From: an uncultured Alphaproteobacteria bacterium
Lineage (GTDB): Bacteria; Pseudomonadota; Alphaproteobacteria; Rs-D84
DNA length: 37,694 nucleotides
NCBI GenBank assembly: GCA_946613195.1
Contig: CAMOFE010000004.1
Location: 1-37,694 of the forward strand
Direction of reading: 5' to 3'
Shown here piece after piece: positions 9,559-20,125 of the stretch. Position 1 is the stretch's first letter, and the number at the start of each line of letters is the position of its first letter. The notes under the pieces are model-generated. The model was given only the letters and a program-made list of their open reading frames with translations, ran no database searches and was not told the DNA's origin. Made by a program: the position numbers and the translations under genes.

Positions 9559-10872
9559 TTATTTATTGCTGTTTATAAAATCAATAATTCTGTTATCAAA
9601 TATAATATCATGCACCCCCAATGGTCGCATTATATGCATATCGGATGCACGCCGTGTGCGTGATAATGCAACATATGTCTGACCATGGGCAAATGCACCC
9701 CGCGACATATCAATAATAACAGAATCCAATGTCTTTCCCTGGGCGCGATGTATCGTCATCGCATATCCCAACATCAGCGGAAATTGACGATACGCGCCAA
9801 CTTCATTTTCTTGTAATCTGTCGTTTTCATCGCGAATATATTCTATTTTTTGCCATTTATTGGGGCGCACAGGTACAGTTTCTTGGTCGCCGCCCAATAA
9901 TTGGACTGTTATTTCCCGCGCCGACAAAGATTTTACAATTCCCATTGAACCATTGTGCCATTTATCAGAATTTTTAACAAATACCACCAACGCCCCAACC
10001 TTTAATGTTAAATGCAATGGTGCCGGAACATCGTTTTCTGAAAAAATTCCTGTCAGTTCGCCAGTATAAACAATCTCTGGCGTGGGAATTTCCGCCAAAC
10101 GTTGCGCATTTATTCGTTCTGCCACAGCGCGAAACGGCGTTATCAAAACGGCATTTTTGCGCGTCTGTTCGTCATCAATATGACACGAATTAAAGAACCC
10201 TAATGCCCCCACATCATTACCACGCAATCGTATTAAATTTTCCAGCAACGCACCATCATTTTGGCGATAAACAGTATCAAAATTATACTTTTGGAACTCT
10301 GCGCGTTTATATGCGTGGCTATCAAAAAAGTATGCGTTCGGGAATCCATATTCTTGTTCATAATATGGTGCTGCATCGCGGGTTATAACCGGTGGTAATT
10401 GAAATAAATCGCCAATGGCAACAACTTGAATTCCGCCAAATGGCCGACCATCACGACGCGCACTGCGTGCCAAATAATCAATCGCATCCAACAAATCTGG
10501 TGCAACCATAGATATTTCATCAATTATTAACAAATCTGTGGCGGTTAAAATATTGCGTGTTTTTGCTTTCAGTTTTACAAAATCTATCAGCACAAAATCA
10601 CGCGGTTGTATCTGGAACAGCGAATGAATTGTTGCGCCGCCAACATTCAATGCCGATACTGCTGTTGGACATGCACACACAATGCGTTTGCGCGATGCAG
10701 ATTTCAGATAATTCACAAATGTGGATTTTCCAGTACCTGCCTGCCCCAGAATTAACAAGTTTTGATTTGTTTGTTCTATGGCATTAAATGCCGCCATTTG
10801 CATATCACTTAAAATTGGTGCAATCATTGACATAGGTGTCATTTTGCCAGAAAAATATTGAAAATTTAACAA
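9559..10872 (-). CDS. PIF1/RecD-like superfamily 1 helicase
   Basis: GQAGTGKSTFVNYLK, LLIIDEISMV, GYAMTIHRAQGKTLDSVIIDM, YVALSRTR. Confidence 0.88.
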   Translation of the reverse strand: MLNFQYFSGKMTPMSMIAPILSDMQMAAFNAIEQTNQNLLILGQAGTGKSTFVNYLKSASRKRIVCACPTAVSALNVGGATIHSLFQIQPRDFVLIDFVKLKAKTRNILTATDLLIIDEISMVAPDLLDAIDYLARSARRDGRPFGGIQVVAIGDLFQLPPVITRDAAPYYEQEYGFPNAYFFDSHAYKRAEFQKYNFDTVYRQNDGALLENLIRLRGNDVGALGFFNSCHIDDEQTRKNAVLITPFRAVAERINAQRLAEIPTPEIVYTGELTGIFSENDVPAPLHLTLKVGALVVFVKNSDKWHNGSMGIVKSLSAREITVQLLGGDQETVPVRPNKWQKIEYIRDENDRLQENEVGAYRQFPLMLGYAMTIHRAQGKTLDSVIIDMSRGAFAHGQTYVALSRTRRASDMHIMRPLGVHDIIFDNRIIDFINSNK

Positions 10873-10916
10873 AAAAATCTTGCACCAGCAATAAAAAGCA
10901 CTATAATAGCCATCGT

Positions 10917-10993
10917 GGGTTATTAGCTCAGTTGGTTAGAGCGGAGCGCTCATAACGCTTTGGTCGTGGGTTCGAGTCCTACATAACCCACCA
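10917..10993 (+). tRNA. tRNA with CAT anticodon (elongator Met, or Ile2 with lysidine)
   Basis: Acceptor GGGTTAT/ATAACCC, anticodon loop CTCATAA, T-loop GTTCGAGTCC, encoded CCA. Confidence 0.93.
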
Positions 10994-11022
10994 ACTCTCT
11001 AACGGTTAAATAAAAATACCAT

Positions 11023-11053
11023 AAAAAAAATCGCCCAAATGGACGATTTTTTT
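11023..11053 (-). terminator. Terminator of argS
   Basis: Minus-strand ATCGTCC-ATTT-GGGCGAT stem flanked by A/T runs. Confidence 0.65.
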
Positions 11054-12758
11054 ACATTTCTTTTGGAATTATCAATCCCATTAAATCAATCGCAGTATAT
11101 AAAACCGTGTGCGCCGCACGCGCAATAAATAGCCGCCCCACCCTGGTATCGAAATCAATGTCATCACGCAATATTGGACTGGTATGATAAAATGTGTTTA
11201 TTAACTGACACAAATCATATGTATAATTTGCAATTATATCAGGCGCACGATTATCAAATGCAGAACGCACGGTATTATCAAAATCTAGTAATGCGATTAT
11301 CAAATTCCGTTCTGATTCAGACAATTGTGTTGGTGCAATAATTTTTATATCACCCGCACGCGATAAAACCTTGGCCAAACGCACCGCCGTGTACAAGACG
11401 TATGGGCCGGTACGCCCCTCAAAACTGGTGATTGATGCAGAATCAAACACATAATCAGAACGCACATCGTGCAACAAATCATTAAACTTTACCGCTGCCA
11501 ACCCAATCGCGTTTATTGTTTCATCGTCTAAATCCTTGCCAGATTCGGCAACACGTGCCCGTACAGCATCGTTTGCGATATTTAATATATCGTCCAACCC
11601 TGCCGCGTTTCCATCACGTGTCTTGAACGGGCGACCATCTGAACCGTTTATTGTTCCATACCCAATATGTTCCAGTTTTTCATACGGATATATCCCAGCC
11701 ATATCAGACACACGAAATAATTGTTGAAAATGTAACGACTGGCGCAGGTCTGTAAAATAAATTATCCTGTCTGGATTATCTGTAATCTTGCGACAATATA
11801 CCGCCGCCAAATCTGTTGAATCGTATGTGTCTGCCCCACGTGAATCACGCCACATATACGGTGGCATTGGCGCATTATCATCATCACGACGAACATTTAT
11901 AATCTGGGCGCCGTCATCTTTATAAATCATATTTTTATCGCGCAAAATCTGTTCAACATCCCCCAGATATTTTGCCGCATTACGTTCGCCTAAATCATAA
12001 TCAAACGGCAATATATTTAACCGTTGAACGGTTTTTTGCATCATATTTAATGAAACAGATAAAAATTTCTCGTACAATGCCACATATCCTGGATGTCCTG
12101 CCTGAAATTTCGCTTTGATTTCTTGGGCGCGTGCTTGAAATTCTGGATTTTCTTTGGCAAATGCACTGGCCGCAGGATAATATCCATTTAATTCATCTGT
12201 ATTGATGTCATATTCAACATTCGTCCCAGACTGAAAGTCATCGCGAAAATACGGTAATTCTGGGTGTAACCGTTCTATCCACGCGATAACCAGCCCCATC
12301 GGTTTGCCCCAATCGCCAATATGATTCCAAGAAAATGTTTTATAACCCAAAAAACGCGCAATACGATTAAAAGTATCCCCAACAATAGATGTGCGCAAAT
12401 GCCCAATATGTAATGACTTGGCAACATTATATGCACCATAATCTAAATCTATGATTTCTGATTTATGATTTGTGATTTCTGATTTGTGATTTAATGATTT
12501 AATTAAAAATTCATCTTTGATTTTTATATTTATAAAACCTGGACCTGCAATAGATGTATCTGCGACAAAATCTAATTCAGATATTTTTGCAGATAATTCT
12601 ATTGCCAATTCACGCGGATTTTTACCAACTGTTTTTGCATTTACCATTGCCGCATTAGTAGAAAAATCACCAAAATCGCGATTACGCGGAACTTCTAACC
12701 TTGCGACAAAACCTAATTTTTCACTAACACTATCAGAAACATACTTATACAAATTCAT
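11052..12758 (-). CDS. argS: Arginyl-tRNA synthetase
   Basis: NVAKSLHIGHLRTSIVGD, HIGDWG, C-terminal anticodon-binding domain; carries a repeat-encoded insertion NHKSEITNHKSEI. Confidence 0.96.
   Translation of the reverse strand: MNLYKYVSDSVSEKLGFVARLEVPRNRDFGDFSTNAAMVNAKTVGKNPRELAIELSAKISELDFVADTSIAGPGFINIKIKDEFLIKSLNHKSEITNHKSEIIDLDYGAYNVAKSLHIGHLRTSIVGDTFNRIARFLGYKTFSWNHIGDWGKPMGLVIAWIERLHPELPYFRDDFQSGTNVEYDINTDELNGYYPAASAFAKENPEFQARAQEIKAKFQAGHPGYVALYEKFLSVSLNMMQKTVQRLNILPFDYDLGERNAAKYLGDVEQILRDKNMIYKDDGAQIINVRRDDDNAPMPPYMWRDSRGADTYDSTDLAAVYCRKITDNPDRIIYFTDLRQSLHFQQLFRVSDMAGIYPYEKLEHIGYGTINGSDGRPFKTRDGNAAGLDDILNIANDAVRARVAESGKDLDDETINAIGLAAVKFNDLLHDVRSDYVFDSASITSFEGRTGPYVLYTAVRLAKVLSRAGDIKIIAPTQLSESERNLIIALLDFDNTVRSAFDNRAPDIIANYTYDLCQLINTFYHTSPILRDDIDFDTRVGRLFIARAAHTVLYTAIDLMGLIIPKEM
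12452..12501. repeat. Heptanucleotide degenerate tandem repeat (TGATTTN)x7 inside argS
   Basis: tgatttc tgattta tgatttg tgatttc tgatttg tgattta a tgattta. Confidence 0.9.
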
Positions 12759-12767
12759 TTTTTACCC

Positions 12768-14057
12768 CTAGATTGGTAATACAATACGAACACGCAGACC
12801 ACCCAATTTGCTGTTTTCCAAGAACATTTGCCCACCGTGATTCTCAAACGCGGTCTGGGCAATAGACAACCCCAACCCAGTTCCCCCAGTATCAGAACCA
12901 CGCGAATCATCCAGTCTGACAAACGGTCGCAACGCATCCGCCTTGCGGTTATCAGGAATACCCGGGCCATCATCTTCTATGATAACTTCTATATTTTCGT
13001 CATTATCTATTTCTGTAATTTTTATCTTACTTTTTGCGTATCGTGCCGCATTTTCAATAATATTGCCGAATGCACGCGCCAATACCATTGGACGCGCATA
13101 AAATTGCGTGGGCGAATCTGGAAAAACCGTTTCTATTTTTTTATCAGGTGCCGCATCACGCGCCAGACGAATTAACATGGCGGGTAATTCTGTTGTCTGC
13201 TCTATTTCTGGCATTTCACCACGCGCAAAAGCCAAGTACCCATTAACCATTTCTGTCATTCTGTCAATATCACGCAGTAAATCTGCGGACTTGGCTGTTT
13301 TGGTTTCTATTCCCAATCGCATCCGGGACAATGGTGTTTTCAAGTCATGACTGACCGCATTTAACATATCTGTGCGCGTACGATTATATCTATTTAGTCG
13401 TTCTTTCATTGTAATCATTGCGCTGGACGCTTCGCGTATTTCTTTGGAACCACTGGGCTGAAACCCAGGCGCATCCAATCCACGCCCGAACCGATTTGCC
13501 GCGTTTGCAATACGGCGAATACTGCGTGAATGTAATATAATAAATGGCGATATCAATGCAGATACAATCAAAATAGATCCAATCAACCATATAATAAATA
13601 CTTCTGTGCTGGTTGAATATATTCTGTATAACGAAGTCCCAAATGTTACTATCTGTTGATTTTTTGTTGGAACATCTATAAACACCAGACGTTTAGCCTT
13701 GTCAATATATATTTTTGCAGGTCGTTGCAGACGCGACGATAATTCGCGCGCCAATGGTCCTGCCTCGCCTGCTTTGTTATCAGAATGCTTTGGTCTGTTC
13801 AGGTTTTCGTTAATGGTTACATTTATACCGACATCTTGCGCCATTTTTTGCATTGAATCTGTTTCCCCAGAATCAATGAAGTGCATCATTGTTGATACCT
13901 CGCCTGCCAATGTACGCGCCATTGTAGAATGAACCCGTTTCCAATGATTGCCAAAGAAAACATTCGCAATAATAACTTGTGATACTATCAATGGCACCAA
14001 AACCATCAAAATTGTACGCCATAAAAAACTGCGTGGTATAATTCGCATAATATTCAA
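12768..14057 (-). CDS. Sensor histidine kinase (EnvZ-like, HAMP-HisKA-HATPase)
   Basis: NAVSHDLKTPLSRMRLGIE H-box; NIIENAARYAK; DDGPGIPD; GGTGLGLSIAQ; two TM segments. Confidence 0.92.
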   Translation of the reverse strand: MNIMRIIPRSFLWRTILMVLVPLIVSQVIIANVFFGNHWKRVHSTMARTLAGEVSTMMHFIDSGETDSMQKMAQDVGINVTINENLNRPKHSDNKAGEAGPLARELSSRLQRPAKIYIDKAKRLVFIDVPTKNQQIVTFGTSLYRIYSTSTEVFIIWLIGSILIVSALISPFIILHSRSIRRIANAANRFGRGLDAPGFQPSGSKEIREASSAMITMKERLNRYNRTRTDMLNAVSHDLKTPLSRMRLGIETKTAKSADLLRDIDRMTEMVNGYLAFARGEMPEIEQTTELPAMLIRLARDAAPDKKIETVFPDSPTQFYARPMVLARAFGNIIENAARYAKSKIKITEIDNDENIEVIIEDDGPGIPDNRKADALRPFVRLDDSRGSDTGGTGLGLSIAQTAFENHGGQMFLENSKLGGLRVRIVLPI

Positions 14058-14713
14058 GCCTCTTTTTTGGTTTCAGATACTGCGCGGGTAATCAGTTTAT
14101 AGCCCCGGCCCCGTACTGTTAACATATCTATGTTTGATAATACTATATTTAATTTATTGCGCAAGCGTTTTGCAACCATTGGGGCCGCCGGCACGATATT
14201 TCCCATTGGCGCGGTTAAATTGCGCAATAATTTTTTTTCTTCACCTGATAACGGCAATATTCGGCTGATGCCGTCTGCGACAATATAAAATTCATCATCA
14301 ACCAGTTGTAAACCATCTGGCATTATGCCAGATTCACTGGGACGATTACGAACAATATTATTTAACCGCAATACCAATTCTTGGAACTGAAAAGGTTTTG
14401 CCAAATAATCATTTGCCCCACCAGACAACCCGGCAATTGCATTTTCTGCCCCACCCAGTGCGGTTAACATAATAACAGGTGTTGCATTTCCAGTTGCGCG
14501 CAAATCACGCAAGAAAGTTAACCCGTCTGTACCAACCATCATTCTGTCCAACACAATCGCATCAACCATCACCCGATTCAATATATTCGTTGCCGAATCA
14601 GCCGATTCCGCAGTCAGCACATCAAAACCACTGTTGCGCAACCCAACTGCCAGTGTTTTGCGCAACATTTCATCATCATCAACAACTAAAATTATTTTAT
14701 TCATTGAATACAA
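14054..14713 (-). CDS. OmpR-family response regulator
   Basis: VVDDDEMLRKTL receiver, VLDRMM phospho-Asp, MLTA, KPF; C-terminal MVAKRLRNKL...TVRGRGYKL wHTH; overlaps kinase gene. Confidence 0.9.
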   Translation of the reverse strand: MYSMNKIILVVDDDEMLRKTLAVGLRNSGFDVLTAESADSATNILNRVMVDAIVLDRMMVGTDGLTFLRDLRATGNATPVIMLTALGGAENAIAGLSGGANDYLAKPFQFQELVLRLNNIVRNRPSESGIMPDGLQLVDDEFYIVADGISRILPLSGEEKKLLRNLTAPMGNIVPAAPMVAKRLRNKLNIVLSNIDMLTVRGRGYKLITRAVSETKKEA

Positions 14714-15637
14714 TTAATATTTTTTCAGCGGTTCCACGGCATATTCACCTGGCTGAATAATCATTTCTGTTCCAGATTCATCAAATGACCCATCATAACT
14801 GCGACCGGTACGATATTTCATTCCGCGCATTGTGTATTCTGTCTTGAACAGCGCGTAACCCGTACCACCACCCAAAGACGAGCCTTCTAAACCAACAGAA
14901 TAATACCCACCCAGTATTCCATAATCCAAATCAATATAATCCACACTGAATAACACCGATATTGTATTATATCTGCCACTGGTTAAATTACAGTTAAATT
15001 CGCGACTGGATAATGTTGCCTGGGAATTAGTCGGCACAATAATATCAACCAACGTTTGTTCGCATTGCTTGTCAATGCCATTAACCAAAACATCATAAGT
15101 CATAAATATTGTGGCCTTGGATAACCCAGTGGATGTATTAACCTGGGAAATTGTTGCCTTGGGGATTTTGACCAACGCATTGGCAATTCCACTGCGCACA
15201 GGGAAAGAAATCCCAGACTGTAAACAGTCGCGCGAAAACGGATCTGCCTCGCATATATACATACGCGAATGCGAATTAATCATAAACATATTAATTATGC
15301 TGTTGAACAAGAAAGAACGCGTTGTTTCATCGTTCAGACGCGTACACCCAAAGTTACGACAAATAACCATAGGGCGATCTGCAAAAATAACACCGGGTTG
15401 TTCTTCTTCACGTGCGGCACGCGCATCCAATATCTGTTCATCATAATCAGGATTATATGAACTGGCCATAAATTCTGATTCTGGGACAAAATTCACATCG
15501 TCCGGGTACGCATAGTACGAATGAACCGGTGTATCTGTATAATACACCTGGGAATCTGCATACGCCCCAAATTTCATAAAATCAGCAGAAAACACAGCAA
15601 AAACAAATACTGCCGCCATAAAAGCAAATCTTTTCAT
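14714..15637 (-). CDS. Secreted hypothetical protein
   Basis: N-terminal signal peptide MKRFAFMAAVFVFAVFSADFMKFGAYA; no recognised domain. Confidence 0.7.
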   Translation of the reverse strand: MKRFAFMAAVFVFAVFSADFMKFGAYADSQVYYTDTPVHSYYAYPDDVNFVPESEFMASSYNPDYDEQILDARAAREEEQPGVIFADRPMVICRNFGCTRLNDETTRSFLFNSIINMFMINSHSRMYICEADPFSRDCLQSGISFPVRSGIANALVKIPKATISQVNTSTGLSKATIFMTYDVLVNGIDKQCEQTLVDIIVPTNSQATLSSREFNCNLTSGRYNTISVLFSVDYIDLDYGILGGYYSVGLEGSSLGGGTGYALFKTEYTMRGMKYRTGRSYDGSFDESGTEMIIQPGEYAVEPLKKY

Positions 15638-15784
15638 AGTGCAAGCCTTTTATCTCCTTATAAAGCAATTTTAGAACATTATAGGTAATTGTGTCAAAAC
15701 AAAAATATTTTTATTGAAAAATACATTATATTTGTTCTATAAATTAGTTACGAAAATAAATTAAAAAGGTAAAGGTGATTCACA

Positions 15785-16444
15785 ATGGTTGACATTGTTA
15801 TTTCTGGCGAATCTGGCAAATTACACGCTGTTTATCATCAATCTGCAACACCATCAGCACCACTGGCGGTGGTTTTGTCTGGGAATCCGCGGCAAAAATA
15901 TCATATGAACGACCGCGTATCATACGCGATGTTTCGCGCATTTATGGATATTGGTTTTTCTGTTTTGCGGTTTAATTATCGTGGTGTCAATGATTCCGAA
16001 GGTGCGATTGGAACAACCGCTGATAATATGCTGGATATCGCAACTGTAATTGACTGGATACAAAATCATAACGAAGACAGTGAAAAAATCTGGCTGGCGG
16101 GGAATCAACTGGGGGCGTGGTATGTACTGCAAACAATGATGCGCCGTCCCGAAGTTTCTGGTTTTGCGCTGGTATCTCCAGACCCATCAATTTCTGATTT
16201 TGCGTTTTTATCGCCCCGCCCTAACCGTGGACTGTTGTTACAGGGTGCCGCAGAATCCGAAGATGCAAAAAATTTTGCTGCGCATTTAACCCAGGTATTA
16301 AAAAAGCAAGCACAAATTGATTTAGAAACAATTCGTATTAAAAATTCTGACGCAATGTACAGCACACCCGCAGATCTGCGCCAGATGTACAATGATCTGA
16401 AAGCGTATGTTGGTCGCGAAGATGCAGAAATAAAGTTGTTATAA
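15785..16444 (+). CDS. Alpha/beta hydrolase
   Basis: [28 protein letters not shown] (altered nucleophile elbow). Confidence 0.75.
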   Translation: MVDIVISGESGKLHAVYHQSATPSAPLAVVLSGNPRQKYHMNDRVSYAMFRAFMDIGFSVLRFNYRGVNDSEGAIGTTADNMLDIATVIDWIQNHNEDSEKIWLAGNQLGAWYVLQTMMRRPEVSGFALVSPDPSISDFAFLSPRPNRGLLLQGAAESEDAKNFAAHLTQVLKKQAQIDLETIRIKNSDAMYSTPADLRQMYNDLKAYVGREDAEIKLL

Positions 16445-16446
16445 TT

Positions 16447-17436
16447 ATGAATACAAATGAACGATTTCTTGATGCAAATATTCCAGATGAATTGGCAACA
16501 ACAATTCGTCCAAAGACATTATCGGACTTTATCGGACACGAAAGCCTGAAAAACAACCTGTCTGTATTTATATCGGGGGCAAAATCGCGGGGCGAAGCAA
16601 TGGACCATGTTTTGTTATATGGACCACCCGGACTGGGGAAAACAACATTGGCACATATTGTTGCAAATGAACTGGGGACAAATTTTCGCGCAACATCTGC
16701 ACCTATGCTAACCAAGCAAGGCGATTTGGCGGCAATTTTGACCGCGCTGGAACCAATGGATGTTTTGTTTATTGATGAAATTCATCGTCTGCCAACCGCA
16801 ATAGAAGAAGTTCTATATTCCGCCATGGAAGATTTCAAGTTGGACATTATGCTGGGCGAAGGACCATCGGCAAAAAGTGTGCGAATTGATCTGCCACCAT
16901 TTACACTGGTTGGTGCGACAACCCGTACCGGGTTATTATCAAATCCATTACGCGATAGGTTCGGAATTGATTTAAGATTATCTTTTTATTCACCAGATGA
17001 TTTATCAAAAATAATTATGCGCAGTGCACGCATACTGGGTACAGAAATTGATGAAACAGGAGCAACATTATTGGCAAAATCATCACGTGGCACACCGCGT
17101 ATTGCGAACAGATTACTGAAACGTGCGCGTGATTTTGCATCTGCATTAAAATCAAATAAAATCACCGCAGACACCATAAAAACTACACTATTCCAGTTAC
17201 ATATTGACGCATGCGGTTTGGATGAAATTGACCGTGAATATATGAATATGATTATAAAACATTATGCGGGCGGGCCGGTCGGAATTGACAATTTGGCGGC
17301 GGCACTATCTGAACCTGCCGATACCATAGAAGATGTTATAGAACCATATCTGATGCAACTGGGATTTATTATGCGCACACCACGCGGTCGCGTTGTAACA
17401 GATGCCGGATATGAACATTTAGGATTGATACAATGA
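16447..17436 (+). CDS. ruvB: Holliday junction branch migration helicase RuvB
   Basis: [57 protein letters not shown]. Confidence 0.97.
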   Translation: MNTNERFLDANIPDELATTIRPKTLSDFIGHESLKNNLSVFISGAKSRGEAMDHVLLYGPPGLGKTTLAHIVANELGTNFRATSAPMLTKQGDLAAILTALEPMDVLFIDEIHRLPTAIEEVLYSAMEDFKLDIMLGEGPSAKSVRIDLPPFTLVGATTRTGLLSNPLRDRFGIDLRLSFYSPDDLSKIIMRSARILGTEIDETGATLLAKSSRGTPRIANRLLKRARDFASALKSNKITADTIKTTLFQLHIDACGLDEIDREYMNMIIKHYAGGPVGIDNLAAALSEPADTIEDVIEPYLMQLGFIMRTPRGRVVTDAGYEHLGLIQ

Positions 17437-18074
17437 CAAATACAAAAGCATTAACCGATTTTTTCACAATATGCGAAAAATTGGAGTGCGAATATCGCTT
17501 AACCAAAATGTCTGATGGGAATTATCAAGCCGTTGCTTCGCATTCATGGAATATGGCGATGATGGCAATCGCATTGCGCCCATATCTAAAAAATAATATA
17601 GATATGGAACGGGTATTGAAACTGTGCATATTGCATGATTTACCAGAAGCAATCGCACACGATGTACCATTACACGAACAAACCGCAACAAATAAGCAGG
17701 CAAAACAAAAACACGAAAAAGACGCCATCAACACAATAACAAACTTGTTGCACGATAAGAGTATTGATAATTTATTTAACGAATATGAATTACGTCAATC
17801 ACCAGAATCTAATTTTGTAAAATTACTGGATATATTAGATACAACTATCCAACATATGTGTGCCAAAGATTTATCATATGTTGGCACATATAATGATAAC
17901 TTTTATTGGAAATTATTCTTTTCAGATGAATTTGCAAATCGGTTTAATTACGAACCAAAACTACGAAGTGTATATAACGAAATTAAACATCGGGTTACAG
18001 CAAGATTAAAAAACGAACTGGGCATAGATGCAAAAAAGTTTACTGGTACGATAACAAAAGATGAAAATATATAA
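17433..18074 (+). CDS. HD-domain phosphohydrolase (YfbR/HDDC2-like)
   Basis: [10 protein letters not shown]...[23 protein letters not shown]. Confidence 0.82.
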   Translation: MTNTKALTDFFTICEKLECEYRLTKMSDGNYQAVASHSWNMAMMAIALRPYLKNNIDMERVLKLCILHDLPEAIAHDVPLHEQTATNKQAKQKHEKDAINTITNLLHDKSIDNLFNEYELRQSPESNFVKLLDILDTTIQHMCAKDLSYVGTYNDNFYWKLFFSDEFANRFNYEPKLRSVYNEIKHRVTARLKNELGIDAKKFTGTITKDENI

Positions 18075-18435
18075 ATTCCCATTTTCTATTGCGTATTCCG
18101 ACACCGATGCAGGTGGCATTGTGTATCATGGTCGGTATATTGAAATCGCCGAACGCGCGCGTATGGATATGATGCGCGGAATTAGTTTGCCTGCGGATGA
18201 TATCGGATTTGTGGTACGCGAATTGAATATAAAATATCTACATCCATTAACTTTGGCGGCGGATATTGTTGTTGAAACAGAAATTAAATCAGTTGGTTCT
18301 GCGTCAATGACACTGGAACAAAAATTCGTGCATAATGATGCGATTTGTGCTATAATGCAAATCACAGTTGCATATATCGGGGGGAATATGAAAATAAAAC
18401 GCATTCCAACCGAAATACTATCAAAATTACACTAG
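18061..18435 (+). CDS. ybgC: YbgC-type acyl-CoA thioesterase (hot-dog fold)
   Basis: IAYSDTDAGGIVYHGRYIEIAERARMD; upstream of tolQ. Confidence 0.9.
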   Translation: MKIYKFPFSIAYSDTDAGGIVYHGRYIEIAERARMDMMRGISLPADDIGFVVRELNIKYLHPLTLAADIVVETEIKSVGSASMTLEQKFVHNDAICAIMQITVAYIGGNMKIKRIPTEILSKLH

Positions 18436-18452
18436 GAACAAAAGGGACAAGA

Positions 18453-18941
18453 ATGAACAATTTTTCACTGTGGAACCTGTTTACAGGCGATATTATTACT
18501 GCGATTGCATCTATCGTATTGGTTGTATTCAGTATTTTAACATGGGCGGTTATCATTGAAAAATTCCGTCTGTGGCGGGCAACAAAACGCAATCCTGTTA
18601 AATTAAAACAGTGCGATGATATGAAATTATTACTGGACAAACTAATCCGTCCGTTTGATAAAAATTTATGGTTTTTATCAATGGTTGCATATGTTGCACC
18701 ATTCATTGGATTATTTGGAACCGTATGGGGTGTTATGGATTCATTTGCATCAATCGGTATCAACCAGTCGGTCAGTATCGGCGTTATTGCGCCCGGGCTG
18801 GCAACCGCGCTGGGTACGACTGCACTGGGACTGATTGCCGCAATACCAGCAGCGATTGCGCATCAATATTATACAAAACGTGCGGATGATTTATATGAAC
18901 GTTTGGACGATGCGCGCCGTGAATATGAACACAAGAAATAA
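18453..18941 (+). CDS. tolQ: Compact TolQ (MotA/TolQ/ExbB proton channel)
   Basis: YVAPFIGLFGTVWGVMDSF, APGLATALGTTALGLIAAIPA; start revised to MNNFSLWNLF; about 162 aa. Confidence 0.9.
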   Translation: MNNFSLWNLFTGDIITAIASIVLVVFSILTWAVIIEKFRLWRATKRNPVKLKQCDDMKLLLDKLIRPFDKNLWFLSMVAYVAPFIGLFGTVWGVMDSFASIGINQSVSIGVIAPGLATALGTTALGLIAAIPAAIAHQYYTKRADDLYERLDDARREYEHKK

Positions 18942-18953
18942 AATGGGGTTGTT

Positions 18954-19355
18954 ATGAGAAACAACAGAAGACGCGGAAACATTGTTGGAATTTCATTAAC
19001 GCCAATGATTGATGTTATGACGGTGTTGTTGGCTGTATTTATGGTAACTACACCAATGATGACAAACGGCATTGATTTAGAATTGCCTAATGCAGGTCAT
19101 TCTGCAATGACCGGGCACGATCACGCAATTCAGATAAGTGTTGATGCATCTGGAAATTATTATGTTGGCGAAATGCGTCTGACACGTGATGATGTGATAA
19201 AACGCGCGGTTGCGATGCGTGGCGAAAACCCAGATTTAACCATAATGATTAGTGGCGACAGACGTGCCGACTATGGCGCGGTTATGTCTGTTATGGGCGG
19301 GTTAAAAGATGCCGGATTCCAAAAGGTTGGACTGCGGACAAAACTTGATAAATAA
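18954..19355 (+). CDS. tolR: TolR (ExbD/TolR)
   Basis: ISLTPMIDVMTVLLAVFMVTTPM; LPNAGHSAM. Confidence 0.92.
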   Translation: MRNNRRRGNIVGISLTPMIDVMTVLLAVFMVTTPMMTNGIDLELPNAGHSAMTGHDHAIQISVDASGNYYVGEMRLTRDDVIKRAVAMRGENPDLTIMISGDRRADYGAVMSVMGGLKDAGFQKVGLRTKLDK

Positions 19356-19358
19356 AAC

Positions 19359-20099
19359 ATGAATGCACAGCGACAATTTTCACTGGAAAATTTATTAATG
19401 TCCACCGCTGGACATTTAATTGCGGTGGCATTGTTGATTACATCTGTTGCGATTGTTTTACACCGCGCAAAATTGGTTACACCTGATCGTATCCAGATTA
19501 TGGAAATAGATTTATCCCAGGTACGCGTTGCCGCAGACGAAACAAAATTATATAACACTTCCGCGCCAACAGATTCCGCCCCAGCACCCGAAAAGCAACC
19601 CATAGTGGCAACACCACCAGCCCCAGATGAAACAAAACCAATTGAATCAACGACACTGGTTGATGACACAGAAAAAACAGATGCGAAACAAGATTCTGCC
19701 CAGGATAATAAATCAGATGATAAGCCTGCGCAAAAGAAAACGACTGTGGTGCGCGTAAATCGTGAAACGGTGTCCCTGGACAGAACATTAACGGTATCTG
19801 TAATTGATGCATTGCGCGTGGCGATGACACGTTGTTGGAACATTGACACAACACATCCAGGCCTGGAAGATATTCGTGCGGTTGCACATTTAACAATGAA
19901 TCAAAACGGAACTGTGCGTGATGTCTGGTTTGAGAGTGCCGCCCGTGCCGCAACCGATGCCGCATTTGCGTATGTTTTGGACACAATACGAAATGCCATT
20001 GCCGTATGTCAACCATTGCGTATGTTGCCGGCGGCCGAATATGAAAAATGGCGTCAAATTCAATTAACATTTTACCCAACCCAAGGTACAGTTATGTAA
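19359..20099 (+). CDS. tolA: TolA-like protein
   Basis: Follows tolR; N-terminal TM, charged/proline-rich linker, C-terminal TolA/TonB-like domain (AMTRCWNID...). Confidence 0.8.
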   Translation: MNAQRQFSLENLLMSTAGHLIAVALLITSVAIVLHRAKLVTPDRIQIMEIDLSQVRVAADETKLYNTSAPTDSAPAPEKQPIVATPPAPDETKPIESTTLVDDTEKTDAKQDSAQDNKSDDKPAQKKTTVVRVNRETVSLDRTLTVSVIDALRVAMTRCWNIDTTHPGLEDIRAVAHLTMNQNGTVRDVWFESAARAATDAAFAYVLDTIRNAIAVCQPLRMLPAAEYEKWRQIQLTFYPTQGTVM

Positions 20100-20125
20100 A
20101 AATCCCGCAATCGCGGGATTTTTTA
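20098..20125 (+). terminator. Terminator between tolA and a convergent gene
   Basis: AAAATCCCGC-AATC-GCGGGATTTTTT. Confidence 0.8.
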
